Below, one piece after another: positions 56,232-64,000 of a DNA stretch of 64,000 nucleotides. The notes beneath the pieces were generated by a model that saw only the letters and a list, made by a program, of their open reading frames with translations, was not told where the DNA came from and did not search any database. This DNA is from JAXMAZ01 sp046350115 (lineage in GTDB: Bacteria; Planctomycetota; Planctomycetia; Gemmatales; Gemmataceae): the NCBI GenBank assembly GCA_046350115.1, contig JAXMAZ010000002.1:1-64000 (forward strand), in the 5' to 3' direction. Position numbers and translations under genes: made by a program. Numbering within the stretch: position 1 is the first letter of the stretch; every line of letters begins with the position of its first letter.

Positions 56232-56777
56232 ATGCCCCGATATACCCAGTGGCTCATCCCGCCCGTGACTGCAGTGGTCTTGGCCGCCGTCCTGTCGGGC
56301 GGCCAGCCGACCCCTTCACCCTCTGACCAGACGGACGTGGCACCCACGGTTACGGTCGACCCGACGATGGACCTGTTACGGTGTCGGTCGTTGGTCCGGG
56401 ATCGGTTGGCCCGGGAGGTCGCGGAGGGAAATCGGTCAGTGTTCGAGGCCGCCGCCCTGTTCGAGGCGCTGGACCAGTTGCACCCGCCGCTCGACGTGCC
56501 CCGGGCGGATCTGGGGGTGAATTTGCCGGTCCCGTTCCCGGCGAACACTGCGGCCGAACTGCGGTGCCGACACGTCGCACTCTGGGTGTACCTGGCCACC
56601 AAAGAGGCCTCGCCTGATCATGCGGTTCAATCGGTCGCCCGGCTGGCGGACGAGGTTCGGGAGGAAGTTCGAGTCAACGGGGCGGTCCGTCTCCCTGGCC
56701 TTGCTGAACTGGAGTCGCCGGAACAGTTGGTCGCCGCCGCCAGGGCAGAGTACCTCGACCCGCCCAAAAGCGAGTGA
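56232..56777 (+). CDS. Hypothetical secreted protein
   Basis: The 181-residue product has an N-terminal hydrophobic stretch (MPRYTQWLIPPVTAVVLAAV) that looks like a signal peptide or anchor. A helical domain follows with RSLVRDRLAREVAEGNRSVF, AAALFEALDQLHPPL and AELRCRHVALWVYLA, typical of small planctomycete proteins encoded next to sigma factor genes. I cannot name a family. The codon usage looks like that of real genes in the window. The start ATG is weakly supported (GAGTG upstream). No clear operon partner is evident; the ECF sigma gene is 318 bases downstream. Confidence 0.55.
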   Translation: MPRYTQWLIPPVTAVVLAAVLSGGQPTPSPSDQTDVAPTVTVDPTMDLLRCRSLVRDRLAREVAEGNRSVFEAAALFEALDQLHPPLDVPRADLGVNLPVPFPANTAAELRCRHVALWVYLATKEASPDHAVQSVARLADEVREEVRVNGAVRLPGLAELESPEQLVAAARAEYLDPPKSE

Positions 56778-57095
56778 CGGTCGGGGTTGGCGGTCGGCTG
56801 CGAACTCGCCGGCGTCTGCTGTGGCCTGCAGTAGATGCGGGCCGAGCGTTGTCCCCCTGGCCATCGAACCGGCGCCTCGTGCGATCGAAGCCGGACCGGC
56901 TCGCATCAGCGGCGGAGGGCGTTCTAGGCGGCGATCGAAGGGGTCGCGGCCTCATCACCACTTCTCACGTGGCACGACGACCGGGCACGTGCATACGTGC
57001 GGGTGTCGTGCCGGAGTCCCATTTCCCGGGCTGCTACCCGGTTTCTGCCGAATTTCTGACCCACTTCGGCCGCTCGCCGCACTACTGTCGGTGCC
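56778..57095. promoter_or_regulatory. 318-bp leader upstream of the ECF sigma gene with a nested palindrome
   Basis: No gene is seen here. At 56971-57012 an imperfect palindrome has outer arms GGCACGAC/GTCGTGCC and inner arms GCACGT/ACGTGC around GCAT. It is about 85 bases before the ATG, a position suiting an operator or an RNA hairpin in the leader. The function is inferred from position alone. Confidence 0.4.
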
Positions 57096-59120
57096 ATGAC
57101 GCTCGCCCGGCTGCGGACCGTGCTGCGACACCTGCGGGACCGCCCGGCGGACGGCCCCGGGTCGGACGCCGACCTGGCCCGCCGGTACGCCGCCACCCGT
57201 GACCCGGACGCCTTCGCCGAGCTGGTCCACCGCCACGGCCGGCTGGTGTGGGGCGTCTGCCGGCGGGCCACCCGCTCGAACACGGACGCCGACGACGCCT
57301 ACCAGGCGACGTGGCTGGTGTTCGCCAAAACACCAGCGGCGGTGCGGACGCCGGCGGCGATCGGCGGTTGGCTGCACGGGGTCGCGGTGCGGGTGGCCCG
57401 GCGAGTGACGGCGAAGCGTCCGGCCGCCGACCCGACGCACCTGCCGGACCGGGCCGCCGGCGTCGGCGAGGCGGCCGGGGTGCGGGAGTACCTGGCCGCG
57501 CTGGACGACGAGCTGGCCCGGCTGCCGGACCGGCTGCGGCTGCCGCTGGTGCTGTGCTTCCTGGAGCAGCAGACGCAGGACGAGGCGGCGAAGCGGCTCG
57601 GGCTGTCGCTCAGCACGCTAAAGCGGCGGCTGGACGCGGGCAAGGAGCTGTTGCGGTCGCGGCTGGCGGGGCGGGGGGTGGACCTGTCGGCGGCGCTGGC
57701 GGGGGCGGGGTTGACGGCGGCCGGCCCGCCGACGCTGGCCGGGGTGGCGGGCGGGGTGGCGGCTCAGGTGTCTCGGGAGGTGCTGTTCGCCATGTGGACG
57801 ACGAAGCTGCAAACGTGGGCAGCGGGGGTGCTGGTGGCCGGCGGGCTGGCGGCCGGCGGCGGGGCGTATGTGGCGACGAGCTACGCTCAGGGGCCGGGGA
57901 AGGGCGACGGCCCGCCGGTCGCCAAGTCCGACGACAAGCCGGGTGGGCAGCCGGTGACTCCGTCGGAACCCCGGTTCTCCCAGCAGTTCGACAAGGCGAG
58001 CTGGGACGCCGCCCTCAACTGGTTTGCGAGGGCGAGCGGCCTGGCCCGGGTTGGTACGGTCAAGCCGACCTCAACCGTCACCCTGGCGATCAAGGACAAC
58101 TCGCTGCCGGAGGTTATCGACCTGCTGAACGAGGCTCTGGCGGTCGAGAAGTTCGTGCTCCTCCGCAACGAACGGGTGTTCCGGCTCCACCCGGCGGACG
58201 AGAAGCTGCCGGCCGACCTGATCCCGCTGGTGACGGCCGACGTGTTCGGCGACCGCGGGCAGACGGAGATCGTGTCGGTCGTCATGCCCGTGTATCCGAG
58301 GCCTGGCTCCGAAACGATGAAGGCGATCCTGGCCTTGCTCAGCCCGTTCGGCTACCTGTCCGAGACTTCCGAAGCAAGGCTGATCGTCACCGACCGGGTG
58401 TCGGTGATCCGCAAGGTGCTCGCGTTCCTCCAGCCGGCCCGCGCCCCGTCCCCGCCGCCCGCCGACCCGGCGGACGTTCGCGACCTGCGGCTCAAGCAGT
58501 TGGAGACGGCCCGGCAAGCGATTGCCCTGCTCGACGAGCAGCTCAAAGCGGGGGCCGTCGGTCGGGAGGAGAGTATGACCGTCCTTCGCACCGTCCTCGG
58601 CTGGGCGAAGCGGGTGTACGAGCTGGAACGCGACCTGGCCCGGACCCCGGCCGAACGACTGGCCGCAGCGAACAGCTATCTCCAGCGGGCGCGGGCGGGT
58701 GAGCAGGTCGCCGCCGCCAGGGTGCAACGGGGGACGCTCAACACGACGGCCGGGCTGGAGTTCACGTTCCTCCGTCAAGAGGCCGAGGTGTTCGTCAAGC
58801 AGGCGGAGCAGGCCTCCAATCGTCTGGAGAAGAAGTCCGCGTCCGCCCCAGAGAGGTTCCGTGGGACCGTCCGGTCGATCCAACAGGACGGCCGGCAGTT
58901 TACCGTCCGGCTCGTCCCCGGGTCGGACGCTGGCCTTCAGATGGGGGCCGTGTTAGCGGTCCACAGGGTGAGCGGGTCTGCGACCCGGTACGTCGGTAGG
59001 GTGCGGATCGAGACGGTCGGCCCGAAGGAGGCGGTTGGGGTGTTCATCCCACCCACCGGGATACGGCTCGGGCCGGACGACTACCCGAAGCCCGGCGACC
59101 ACCTCACCCATACTGAGTGA
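57096..59120 (+). CDS. ECF sigma factor fused to a membrane helix and secretin-like domain
   Basis: The 674-residue product has ECF sigma region 2 at about 40-105 (FAELVHRHGRLVWGVCRRAT with DADDAYQATWLVF) and region 4 at about 136-190 (DELARLPDRLRLPLVLCFLE, DEAAKRLGLSLSTLKRRLDAG). A hydrophobic helix follows at about 241-260. The part beyond the membrane contains a secretin/TonB-short-domain-like segment (SWDAALNWFARASGLARV, SLPEVIDLLNEALAVEKFVL, about 302-355), then a second small domain with ILALLSPFGYLSETSEARLIV, a coiled coil (about 470-590) and a C-terminal domain. Such a layout suggests that the sigma part is held at the membrane and its release or activity follows an external cue. No separate anti-sigma gene is beside it. 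Start: ATG at 57096. Confidence 0.85.
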   Translation: MTLARLRTVLRHLRDRPADGPGSDADLARRYAATRDPDAFAELVHRHGRLVWGVCRRATRSNTDADDAYQATWLVFAKTPAAVRTPAAIGGWLHGVAVRVARRVTAKRPAADPTHLPDRAAGVGEAAGVREYLAALDDELARLPDRLRLPLVLCFLEQQTQDEAAKRLGLSLSTLKRRLDAGKELLRSRLAGRGVDLSAALAGAGLTAAGPPTLAGVAGGVAAQVSREVLFAMWTTKLQTWAAGVLVAGGLAAGGGAYVATSYAQGPGKGDGPPVAKSDDKPGGQPVTPSEPRFSQQFDKASWDAALNWFARASGLARVGTVKPTSTVTLAIKDNSLPEVIDLLNEALAVEKFVLLRNERVFRLHPADEKLPADLIPLVTADVFGDRGQTEIVSVVMPVYPRPGSETMKAILALLSPFGYLSETSEARLIVTDRVSVIRKVLAFLQPARAPSPPPADPADVRDLRLKQLETARQAIALLDEQLKAGAVGREESMTVLRTVLGWAKRVYELERDLARTPAERLAAANSYLQRARAGEQVAAARVQRGTLNTTAGLEFTFLRQEAEVFVKQAEQASNRLEKKSASAPERFRGTVRSIQQDGRQFTVRLVPGSDAGLQMGAVLAVHRVSGSATRYVGRVRIETVGPKEAVGVFIPPTGIRLGPDDYPKPGDHLTHTE

Positions 59121-59198
59121 CCCGGTTCCCGCCGCCCGGCCGGGCTGGTATGCTCGATCCCGGGAGGGCTGCCGTGTCACACCACCCGCACATCGTCT

Positions 59199-60002
59199 GT
59201 GACCTCTGGTCCCCTCCCCCACACGGGGGGAGGGAACAAAGCCGGCCGTCGGGCGTTCACGCTGCTGGAACTGCTGGTCGTCATTGCCATCATCGCGGTG
59301 CTGATCGGCCTGTTGCTGCCGGCGGTGCAGAAGGTCCGCCGGGCCGCCGCCCAAGCGGCCGACCAGAACAACCTCAAGCAACTCGGCGTCGCCGTCCACA
59401 GCTACGCCTCGGCCAAGGCCGAGAAACTGCCCCCGGCCCGGACCGACGCGAACGGCAAGTGGCGGTGGTGGTTCGGCGAGACGGACATCGTCCTCGACGT
59501 TTTCGCCGCCCACCACGCAGACGAGACCCGCGGCCACCTGATGCCGTACCTGGAGAACAACAAGCGGGCGCTCCAGGCGCCGGCCCAGGCGCCGGGCAAG
59601 GTGTTCCTGACGTTCGAGGGAGCGACCGGCGGGTACGGGTACAACTACACGTACCTGGCCCCGATCAACAAGCCGGCCGTCCGCCTGTCGGAGGTGGCCA
59701 GCACCACGCAAACCGTCTGCTTCGTGAACGCCGCCACGTTCGGCGAGCACCCGGGGTACAAGCTGTCGTTCCTGCACGAGACCGGGCTGGCCACCCCGCC
59801 GTCGGTCAAGTCCCCGTCGGTCCACTTCCGGTCGCTCGGCAAGCGGGTGAACGTGCTGTTCCTGGACGGGCACGTGGAGAACCTGGGCGACCCGACCCGC
59901 AACCCGCCGGGCGGCTGGTACACCCCCCAGGCGGCCGCGCTGCTGGACGCCGAGAACCTGTTCGATCTCGGGTCCACGGACGATCTGTGGGACCGGCAAT
60001 GA
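59199..60002 (+). CDS. DUF1559-like pseudopilin with repeat-derived leader
   Basis: The product of up to 267 residues has the prepilin-type N-terminus RRAFTLLELLVVIAIIAVLI with alanine instead of glycine before the phenylalanine (residues 19-20 from the GTG start). The phrase LLPAVQKVRRAAAQAADQNN follows, as in other DUF1559 proteins. Later segments are LMPYLENNK, GYGYNYTYLAPINKP and VNVLFLDGHVENLG, the C-terminal DUF1559 signature. A GTG at 59199 gives a leader (TSGPLPHTGGG) that is the translation of a short CCCCTCCCC-type repeat, so the real start is uncertain. The gene starts 78 bases after the sigma factor gene and may be co-transcribed with it. Secreted; role unknown. Confidence 0.75.
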   Translation: MTSGPLPHTGGGNKAGRRAFTLLELLVVIAIIAVLIGLLLPAVQKVRRAAAQAADQNNLKQLGVAVHSYASAKAEKLPPARTDANGKWRWWFGETDIVLDVFAAHHADETRGHLMPYLENNKRALQAPAQAPGKVFLTFEGATGGYGYNYTYLAPINKPAVRLSEVASTTQTVCFVNAATFGEHPGYKLSFLHETGLATPPSVKSPSVHFRSLGKRVNVLFLDGHVENLGDPTRNPPGGWYTPQAAALLDAENLFDLGSTDDLWDRQ

Positions 60003-60417
60003 CGACGGCCCTCCGGCCGGAAGGCGAGCGGGGGGCGTCAGCCCCCTGTTACCGCCCCTGTCCCAAACGTGCCTTCCAGCCCGGACGTGCCAATGGGGGC
60101 TGGCGCCCCCGCTCGCTAGGACTTCGCCACCCCTCGCCCAACTGTCCGGGGCCGATTCGGTGGGGCGTTCGGGTTGTGACCCTGGCCCACTGCCCGACTC
60201 CGCCCTGTCCTCGCGCAACGACTGCGGTCGCGACCGTTCTCCTGTGCGGGAGCCGACCCGGCGGGGTGAGGGCCGCGCCCGAAATGCCGGCCCTGCGCCC
60301 GCCTGCGGCATTCCCTTCGCCACATTTCCCAGCCCCCCACCCGCCGGCCGGCCGATTCGTGGCGTAGAATCCTGCATCTTCTGCGTCCGGACCGCCGCAC
60401 AACGGAGGGTGGCAGCC
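60003..60417. repeat. 415-bp gap with a GCGAGCGGGGGGC-type repeat; csrA leader
   Basis: The family copy is at 60023-60117 (arms GGCGAGCGGGGGGCGTCAGC and a variant complement). The remaining 300 bases up to csrA have no supported gene. A possible -10 box TAGAAT lies at 60365-60370, but no matching -35 box is visible, so the csrA promoter cannot be stated. Confidence 0.6.
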
Positions 60418-60615
60418 ATGTTGGTCCTCAGTCGGAAGCTGGGAGAAAAGATTTTCATCGGGGATAACATCTGTATCACCGTGGTTGACATCGACCGGGG
60501 CAAGATTCGCCTCGGGATTGAAGCCCCGCGGGACGTGCCGATTTATCGCCAGGAACTGCTCCCGGTCGGCTCCCAGCCGCAGGTCGGCCAGGCGAAACTG
60601 CCGACCGCGTCCTGA
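60418..60615 (+). CDS. csrA: Carbon storage regulator CsrA
   Basis: This is an RNA-binding translational regulator that binds GGA motifs in leaders, acting as a dimer in the cytoplasm. The 65-residue product has the complete CsrA core MLVLSRKLGEKIFIGDNICI through IRLGIEAPRDVPIYRQEL, including the RNA-contacting arginine in PRDV. A short C-terminal tail (LLPVGSQPQVGQAK) replaces the usual one. The ATG has GGAGG at the right distance, itself a possible CsrA target. It is a single gene, flanked by repeats on the left and the asparaginase-family gene 137 bases downstream. Confidence 0.95.
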   Translation: MLVLSRKLGEKIFIGDNICITVVDIDRGKIRLGIEAPRDVPIYRQELLPVGSQPQVGQAKLPTAS

Positions 60616-60751
60616 CCCGTCCGGCCGCCCACTCCGTCCGACGCACCCACGCCGACGACTCCCACCCCGGGGGTTGCCGGCGTGATTCATTTCCGCGTCA
60701 CATCGGGTACAATCGTCCCGCTCCGCACACCCAGCGCCTCACGGTGAACCC

Positions 60752-61696
60752 ATGCCCGACCCCGTCGTCATCGCCACCTGGCCGTTCGGCAAGACGGCCG
60801 CCGACATCGCCCTGCCGCAACTGGCCGCCGGCAAGCCGGCCCTGGACGCGGTCATCGCCGGGGCGCAGGCGGTCGAGCTGGACCCGACCGTCCGGTCGGT
60901 CGGGGTCGGGGCGGTCGGCAACCGGGTCTGTACGATCAGCCGGGACGCCTGCGTGATGGACGGCAAAACGCTGTCCTGTGGGGCGGTCGCCGCCGTGGAG
61001 AACGTCCGCAAGGTGGCCGCGCTGGCCCGGCTGGTGATGGAAAAGACGCCGCACGTGCTGCTGGCCGGCGAGGGGGCGCTCTGGTTCGCCCTACAGAACG
61101 GCTTCCCGCTGGAGACGCTGCACACCCCGGAGAGCGTCAAGGCGTGGTACGACGGCCACCCGGCCAACCGCAAGAAGGGCCAGCCGGGCGACCCGCCGCC
61201 GGCAGTCATCAACGCCCCGGAGGAGATCAACGTACCGATCGACGAGAACAACCACGACACGGTGACGGTGCTGGGGCTGGACGCGACCGGCACCCTGGGC
61301 GGGGTGTGTACCACCAGCGGGCTGGCGTACAAGCTGCCCGGCCGGGTGGGTGATTCGCCGATCATCGGGGCCGGGCTGTACGTGGACGACCAGGCGGGGG
61401 CGGCCGGGGCGACCGGCACCGGGGAGGAGATCATCCGCGTCGGCGGCAGCTTCTTCGTGGTCGAGCAGATGCGGGCCGGCAAGTCCCCGCAGGAGGCGTG
61501 CGAGGCGGCAGTTCGGCGGGTGAACGCGGTGGCCGTCCGCCGGGGCAAGCACCCGGCCAACGTCGCCTTCCTGGCCGTCGACCCGAAGGGCACGGTCGGG
61601 GCGGCGGCCACCCTGCGGACCAACTTCCAGTACGCGGTCGGCCGGGCCGGCAAGGTGGAGCTGGTGAAGGCGAAGGAGATCGGCCCCGAGGCGTAA
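60752..61696 (+). CDS. Isoaspartyl peptidase/glycosylasparaginase-family N-terminal threonine hydrolase
   Basis: The 314-residue product has the family layout. The alpha-chain part carries WPFGKTAADIALPQLAAGKP, VGVGAVGN and AVAAVENVRKVAALARLVME. The autocleavage site is in DENNHDTVTVLGLD, where T170 would become the N-terminal nucleophile of the beta chain. The beta chain follows with GVCTTSGLAYKLPGRVGDSPIIGAGLYV and GTGEEIIRVGGS. It cleaves beta-aspartyl or N-acetylglucosaminyl-asparagine bonds; the phrase VGDSPIIGAGLYVDD favours the glycosylasparaginase branch. Substrate preference cannot be decided here. The start ATG is 136 bases after csrA. Confidence 0.88.
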   Translation: MPDPVVIATWPFGKTAADIALPQLAAGKPALDAVIAGAQAVELDPTVRSVGVGAVGNRVCTISRDACVMDGKTLSCGAVAAVENVRKVAALARLVMEKTPHVLLAGEGALWFALQNGFPLETLHTPESVKAWYDGHPANRKKGQPGDPPPAVINAPEEINVPIDENNHDTVTVLGLDATGTLGGVCTTSGLAYKLPGRVGDSPIIGAGLYVDDQAGAAGATGTGEEIIRVGGSFFVVEQMRAGKSPQEACEAAVRRVNAVAVRRGKHPANVAFLAVDPKGTVGAAATLRTNFQYAVGRAGKVELVKAKEIGPEA

Positions 61697-61726
61697 CCCG
61701 CTGTGTCGAAGGGCTTCCCCTTCACT

Positions 61727-61870
61727 CTCGTTCCCACGCTCTGCGTGGGAACGCACGGGGGCGACGCTCCGCGTCGCGTCTCCGCCCATCGGTGGGCGTC
61801 ACCCCGGGATGTTGTCCAACTGCACGCGGAGCGTGCAAACGAACGCTCCCACGCAGAGCGTGGGAGCGAG
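61727..61870. repeat. Second copy of the CGTTCCCACGC dispersed repeat
   Basis: It begins CTCGTTCCCACGCTCTGCGT and ends ACGCAGAGCGTGGGAGCGAG, with internal GCGACGCTCCGCGTCGC and TGCACGCGGAGCGTGCA palindromes. It lies between two convergent genes. Confidence 0.8.
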
Positions 61871-61902
61871 GAGGGGTGTCGGCTATTTCAGGTCGCCGCC
61901 GG

Positions 61903-64000
61903 CTACTGGCCCGGGTACAGCCGGCCGTGGTACGGGATCACCCCCTGGTACTGCGGGGCGGTGCGGTCGAACCCGGCTTGCGCCCCGGGGTTGGCCGGGC
62001 TGAACAGCCCGCTCACCGGCTCCCCGGCCCGGTGCGGGAAAACGGGATTCCCGGAGTTCGCCGGCAAGCCGGACATCGGCTGGAGGGTAACGGTCGCCAG
62101 CCCGGTCGCCGGGTCGAACGCCGGCAGGTTGGTCGGGCCATTTCCGCCCTCGTCGTACACCCCGGTGGCCCCCAGGTTGGCGACGGTTACCACTTCGGCG
62201 TTGCCGACCGCCGTCAGCGGCGGGGCGCTGAGGGTTCCGAGGCTGCCGCCGGCCCCGAGCCGCAGTTGGGTTCCCGGGACGACGGTGTACGATCGCCCCT
62301 CGTACTGCAGTTGGATCTGGGTGTTATCCCCGCCGGTGGCGTAGAACTGGAGGTAGCGGACCAAGTCCGTGGTGTTCGTCCGGCGGTCCCGCCGGGTCGG
62401 CGGCATCGCCAACTCGGTGAACCACTCGTCGGTCGTCTGGCCGCCGCGGGCGGACACCCCGCCTTGGCCGGCGGTTGTCCCCAACATGCTGCGGTCGATC
62501 ACCCCGGTGTACTGGGCGCGGAGGTCGCCGGGCACCTGGTTGTACGCCTCCGCCCCGAGCACCCGCCGGGTCAGCCCGGTGGCGTCGGTCGTCTCCTCCC
62601 GCACCTCGAAGTACCCGACGGTGTAGATCACCAGGTACGTGTCGGTGACGGTGGTCAGGTTGTTCAGCACCTTCCGCAGCGGCTCCCACTGCTGGTACGG
62701 GTGGGCGGCGGCAGTGTTCTGGAAGACTGGCGGGCCGGGCGGGGAGCCGGGCGTGAGCGGGTCAGTCTGCCGGAGTAAGGTATCCTGGACGCCTGTTATC
62801 GGTGTACCGTTGACCCCGCCGAGGTGTGCCCCCGGGGGAGCGACCGGACCGCCGTCGAACAGGCTGCCCCCGAACGCTCGGAACGGGCGGTCCAGGCCGG
62901 AATAACCCGCCGGCGGGGTGGCACCGACCACCTCCTCCCGGGTCGGACCAACCCACTTCTCGACCGGCCGGGCGGTGTCATACGACGGGCTGCGAGCCTT
63001 CTTGATCGCCGCCCAGATGGCCTGCACGTCTGTCTGGGTGAACCCGTTCCCGGCCTGCGGGTCGAGCAACGCCTCCAATACCCGGGAAGACGGCTGAGAG
63101 CCGGGCGCGGTCGGGGTGTACTCGTCCCAGATCATGTTGACGTTCACCTTGCCCGGGGTGCGACCGCCGGCCGGGACGGCGTGCGTCCACGGCTTGACGG
63201 CCAGCAGCTCCAGCCCCCGGTACAGCGGTGAGTTGCCCGCGTACAGCGGCCCGGCCGGGTCGAGCAGCATCGGCATCATCCCGCCGGAGGTGACGGCCGG
63301 CCGCTGCAGGTCGTGCCGGTGGAGCTGGGCCACCTGCCCGTTGGCCGCCCCCTGGACCGGCTTGGCGAACTGCCGGGTCAGCTCGTGCGGCATGACCGCG
63401 GCCAGGTGCAACAGCTCGGCCGGGCTGACCAGTGGCCGGTCCAGGTGGACCAGCCACTGGAACGGGGCCAACAGGGTCTCCCCGTTCATCCCGTTGGCCG
63501 TGTCCGGGGCGGCCGGCGAGGCCGGCGTCGTCGCCCGGGCGTTGTGCCGGAACAGGCTGGTGTTCTGGGTCGCCCCGGTGCCGGTGTCGCTCACCTGCTT
63601 GAGCACCAGGGACAGTTGGTCGGTCGCCGACGTGGTGTCGTACTTGTACGTCGGGGCGGTGAGCGGGGCGGCGATCAGGTTCTGGAAGCCGGCATACGGC
63701 TGGACCCGGCCGACCGCGTAGTTGTCCTGCGTCTGCGGCGGGCTGTTCCGGTTGCCGTTCGGCCCGGCCGACTGGAACACCTTGACCGCGTCGTTCACTT
63801 CCACCTGGGAGACGTAGTCGACCGTCAGGTACGGGTTGGCCGGCTGGTTGGCGTCGTACCCGGGGTCGTTCGGGTCGTTGGCCGGCAGGTACGGGTTGGC
63901 CAGCCGCCGCAGCACCACCAGGTGCCGGTTCAGGTCGTGGTTCAGGCTGTTCGGCTTGGTCGAATCGACCAGATCCTTGATCGCCGACTCGCTGCTGGCG
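61903..64000 (-). CDS. C-terminal part of a large protein of unknown function (5' end outside the window)
   Basis: At least 698 residues are present; the frame is open to the window edge at 64000 and ends with a TAG at 61903. The product contains LANPYLPANDPNDPGYDANQ followed by LTVDYVSQVEVNDAVKVF, a region on expected columns such as FRHNARATTPASPAAPDTANG, and DTANGMNGETLLAPFQWLV. No membrane span is clear in this part. The content, rich in N, P, G and T, resembles long planctomycete proteins of pilus-associated or surface-exposed type, but I cannot name a family. A complete reading needs the upstream sequence. Confidence 0.6.
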   Translation of the reverse strand, partial: ASSESAIKDLVDSTKPNSLNHDLNRHLVVLRRLANPYLPANDPNDPGYDANQPANPYLTVDYVSQVEVNDAVKVFQSAGPNGNRNSPPQTQDNYAVGRVQPYAGFQNLIAAPLTAPTYKYDTTSATDQLSLVLKQVSDTGTGATQNTSLFRHNARATTPASPAAPDTANGMNGETLLAPFQWLVHLDRPLVSPAELLHLAAVMPHELTRQFAKPVQGAANGQVAQLHRHDLQRPAVTSGGMMPMLLDPAGPLYAGNSPLYRGLELLAVKPWTHAVPAGGRTPGKVNVNMIWDEYTPTAPGSQPSSRVLEALLDPQAGNGFTQTDVQAIWAAIKKARSPSYDTARPVEKWVGPTREEVVGATPPAGYSGLDRPFRAFGGSLFDGGPVAPPGAHLGGVNGTPITGVQDTLLRQTDPLTPGSPPGPPVFQNTAAAHPYQQWEPLRKVLNNLTTVTDTYLVIYTVGYFEVREETTDATGLTRRVLGAEAYNQVPGDLRAQYTGVIDRSMLGTTAGQGGVSARGGQTTDEWFTELAMPPTRRDRRTNTTDLVRYLQFYATGGDNTQIQLQYEGRSYTVVPGTQLRLGAGGSLGTLSAPPLTAVGNAEVVTVANLGATGVYDEGGNGPTNLPAFDPATGLATVTLQPMSGLPANSGNPVFPHRAGEPVSGLFSPANPGAQAGFDRTAPQYQGVIPYHGRLYPGQ

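Overview
The window is about 70% GC and reads as chromosome from a planctomycete of the Gemmataceae type. The evidence is the mix of family-typical genes: two proteins with pilin-like N-termini of the DUF1559 kind, a BBP7 outer-membrane barrel, a planctomycete cytochrome fused to WD40 repeats, a giant extracellular beta-repeat protein with the LEDR motif near its N-terminus, several Ser/Thr kinases, and an ECF sigma factor with a long membrane-anchored extension. No rRNA, tRNA, CRISPR array or intact transposase was seen.

Layout. 0.3-10 kb: a small broken antitoxin-like gene, a membrane Ser/Thr kinase, ilvE, a probable pseudokinase, a cytochrome c/WD40 protein and a secreted PPC-domain protein (frameshifted near its end), then DUF2760 and DUF1207-like proteins. 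10-20 kb: a TIGR01777 epimerase faces a minus-strand block that reads sucA, WD40 lipoprotein, sucB, lpd, HEPN-like protein, hypothetical protein. This encodes all three subunits of 2-oxoglutarate dehydrogenase with a WD40 lipoprotein placed inside the run. 20-29 kb: a small membrane protein, a methyltransferase with regulatory domain, a frameshifted rifampin-phosphotransferase-like gene carrying repeat insertions, and three glycan-type genes (sugar-nucleotide epimerase, PaaK/CapK-like ligase, family 2 glycosyltransferase). 29-45 kb: cell-surface genes (DUF1559 pseudopilin, parallel beta-helix lipoprotein, a small toxin/antitoxin-like pair, BBP7 barrel, an 8.4-kb beta-repeat/FG-GAP gene with three frameshifts, a TonB-dependent receptor). 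45-56 kb: a 1964-residue tandem-kinase membrane protein diverges from tssK, tssL and a TssM reduced to its cytoplasmic half; this is a partial type VI secretion-like membrane/baseplate module. 56-64 kb: a small secreted protein, the ECF sigma fusion, a second pseudopilin-like protein, csrA, a threonine-nucleophile asparaginase-family hydrolase and the 3' part of a long protein running off the window.

Two features stand out across the window. First, most gaps contain GC-rich inverted repeats of at least six dispersed families. Copies of two of these families, plus a tandem heptamer array, also lie inside coding sequence: in the sucB linker, in the rifampin-phosphotransferase-like gene, and probably in the leader of a pseudopilin. 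Second, at least seven reading-frame breaks are all of the same sign, each consistent with one missing base. This suggests either single-base deletion errors in the assembly or a real set of decaying genes. Positions and frames come from reading the sequence; family names come from recognised motifs, not from database searches.
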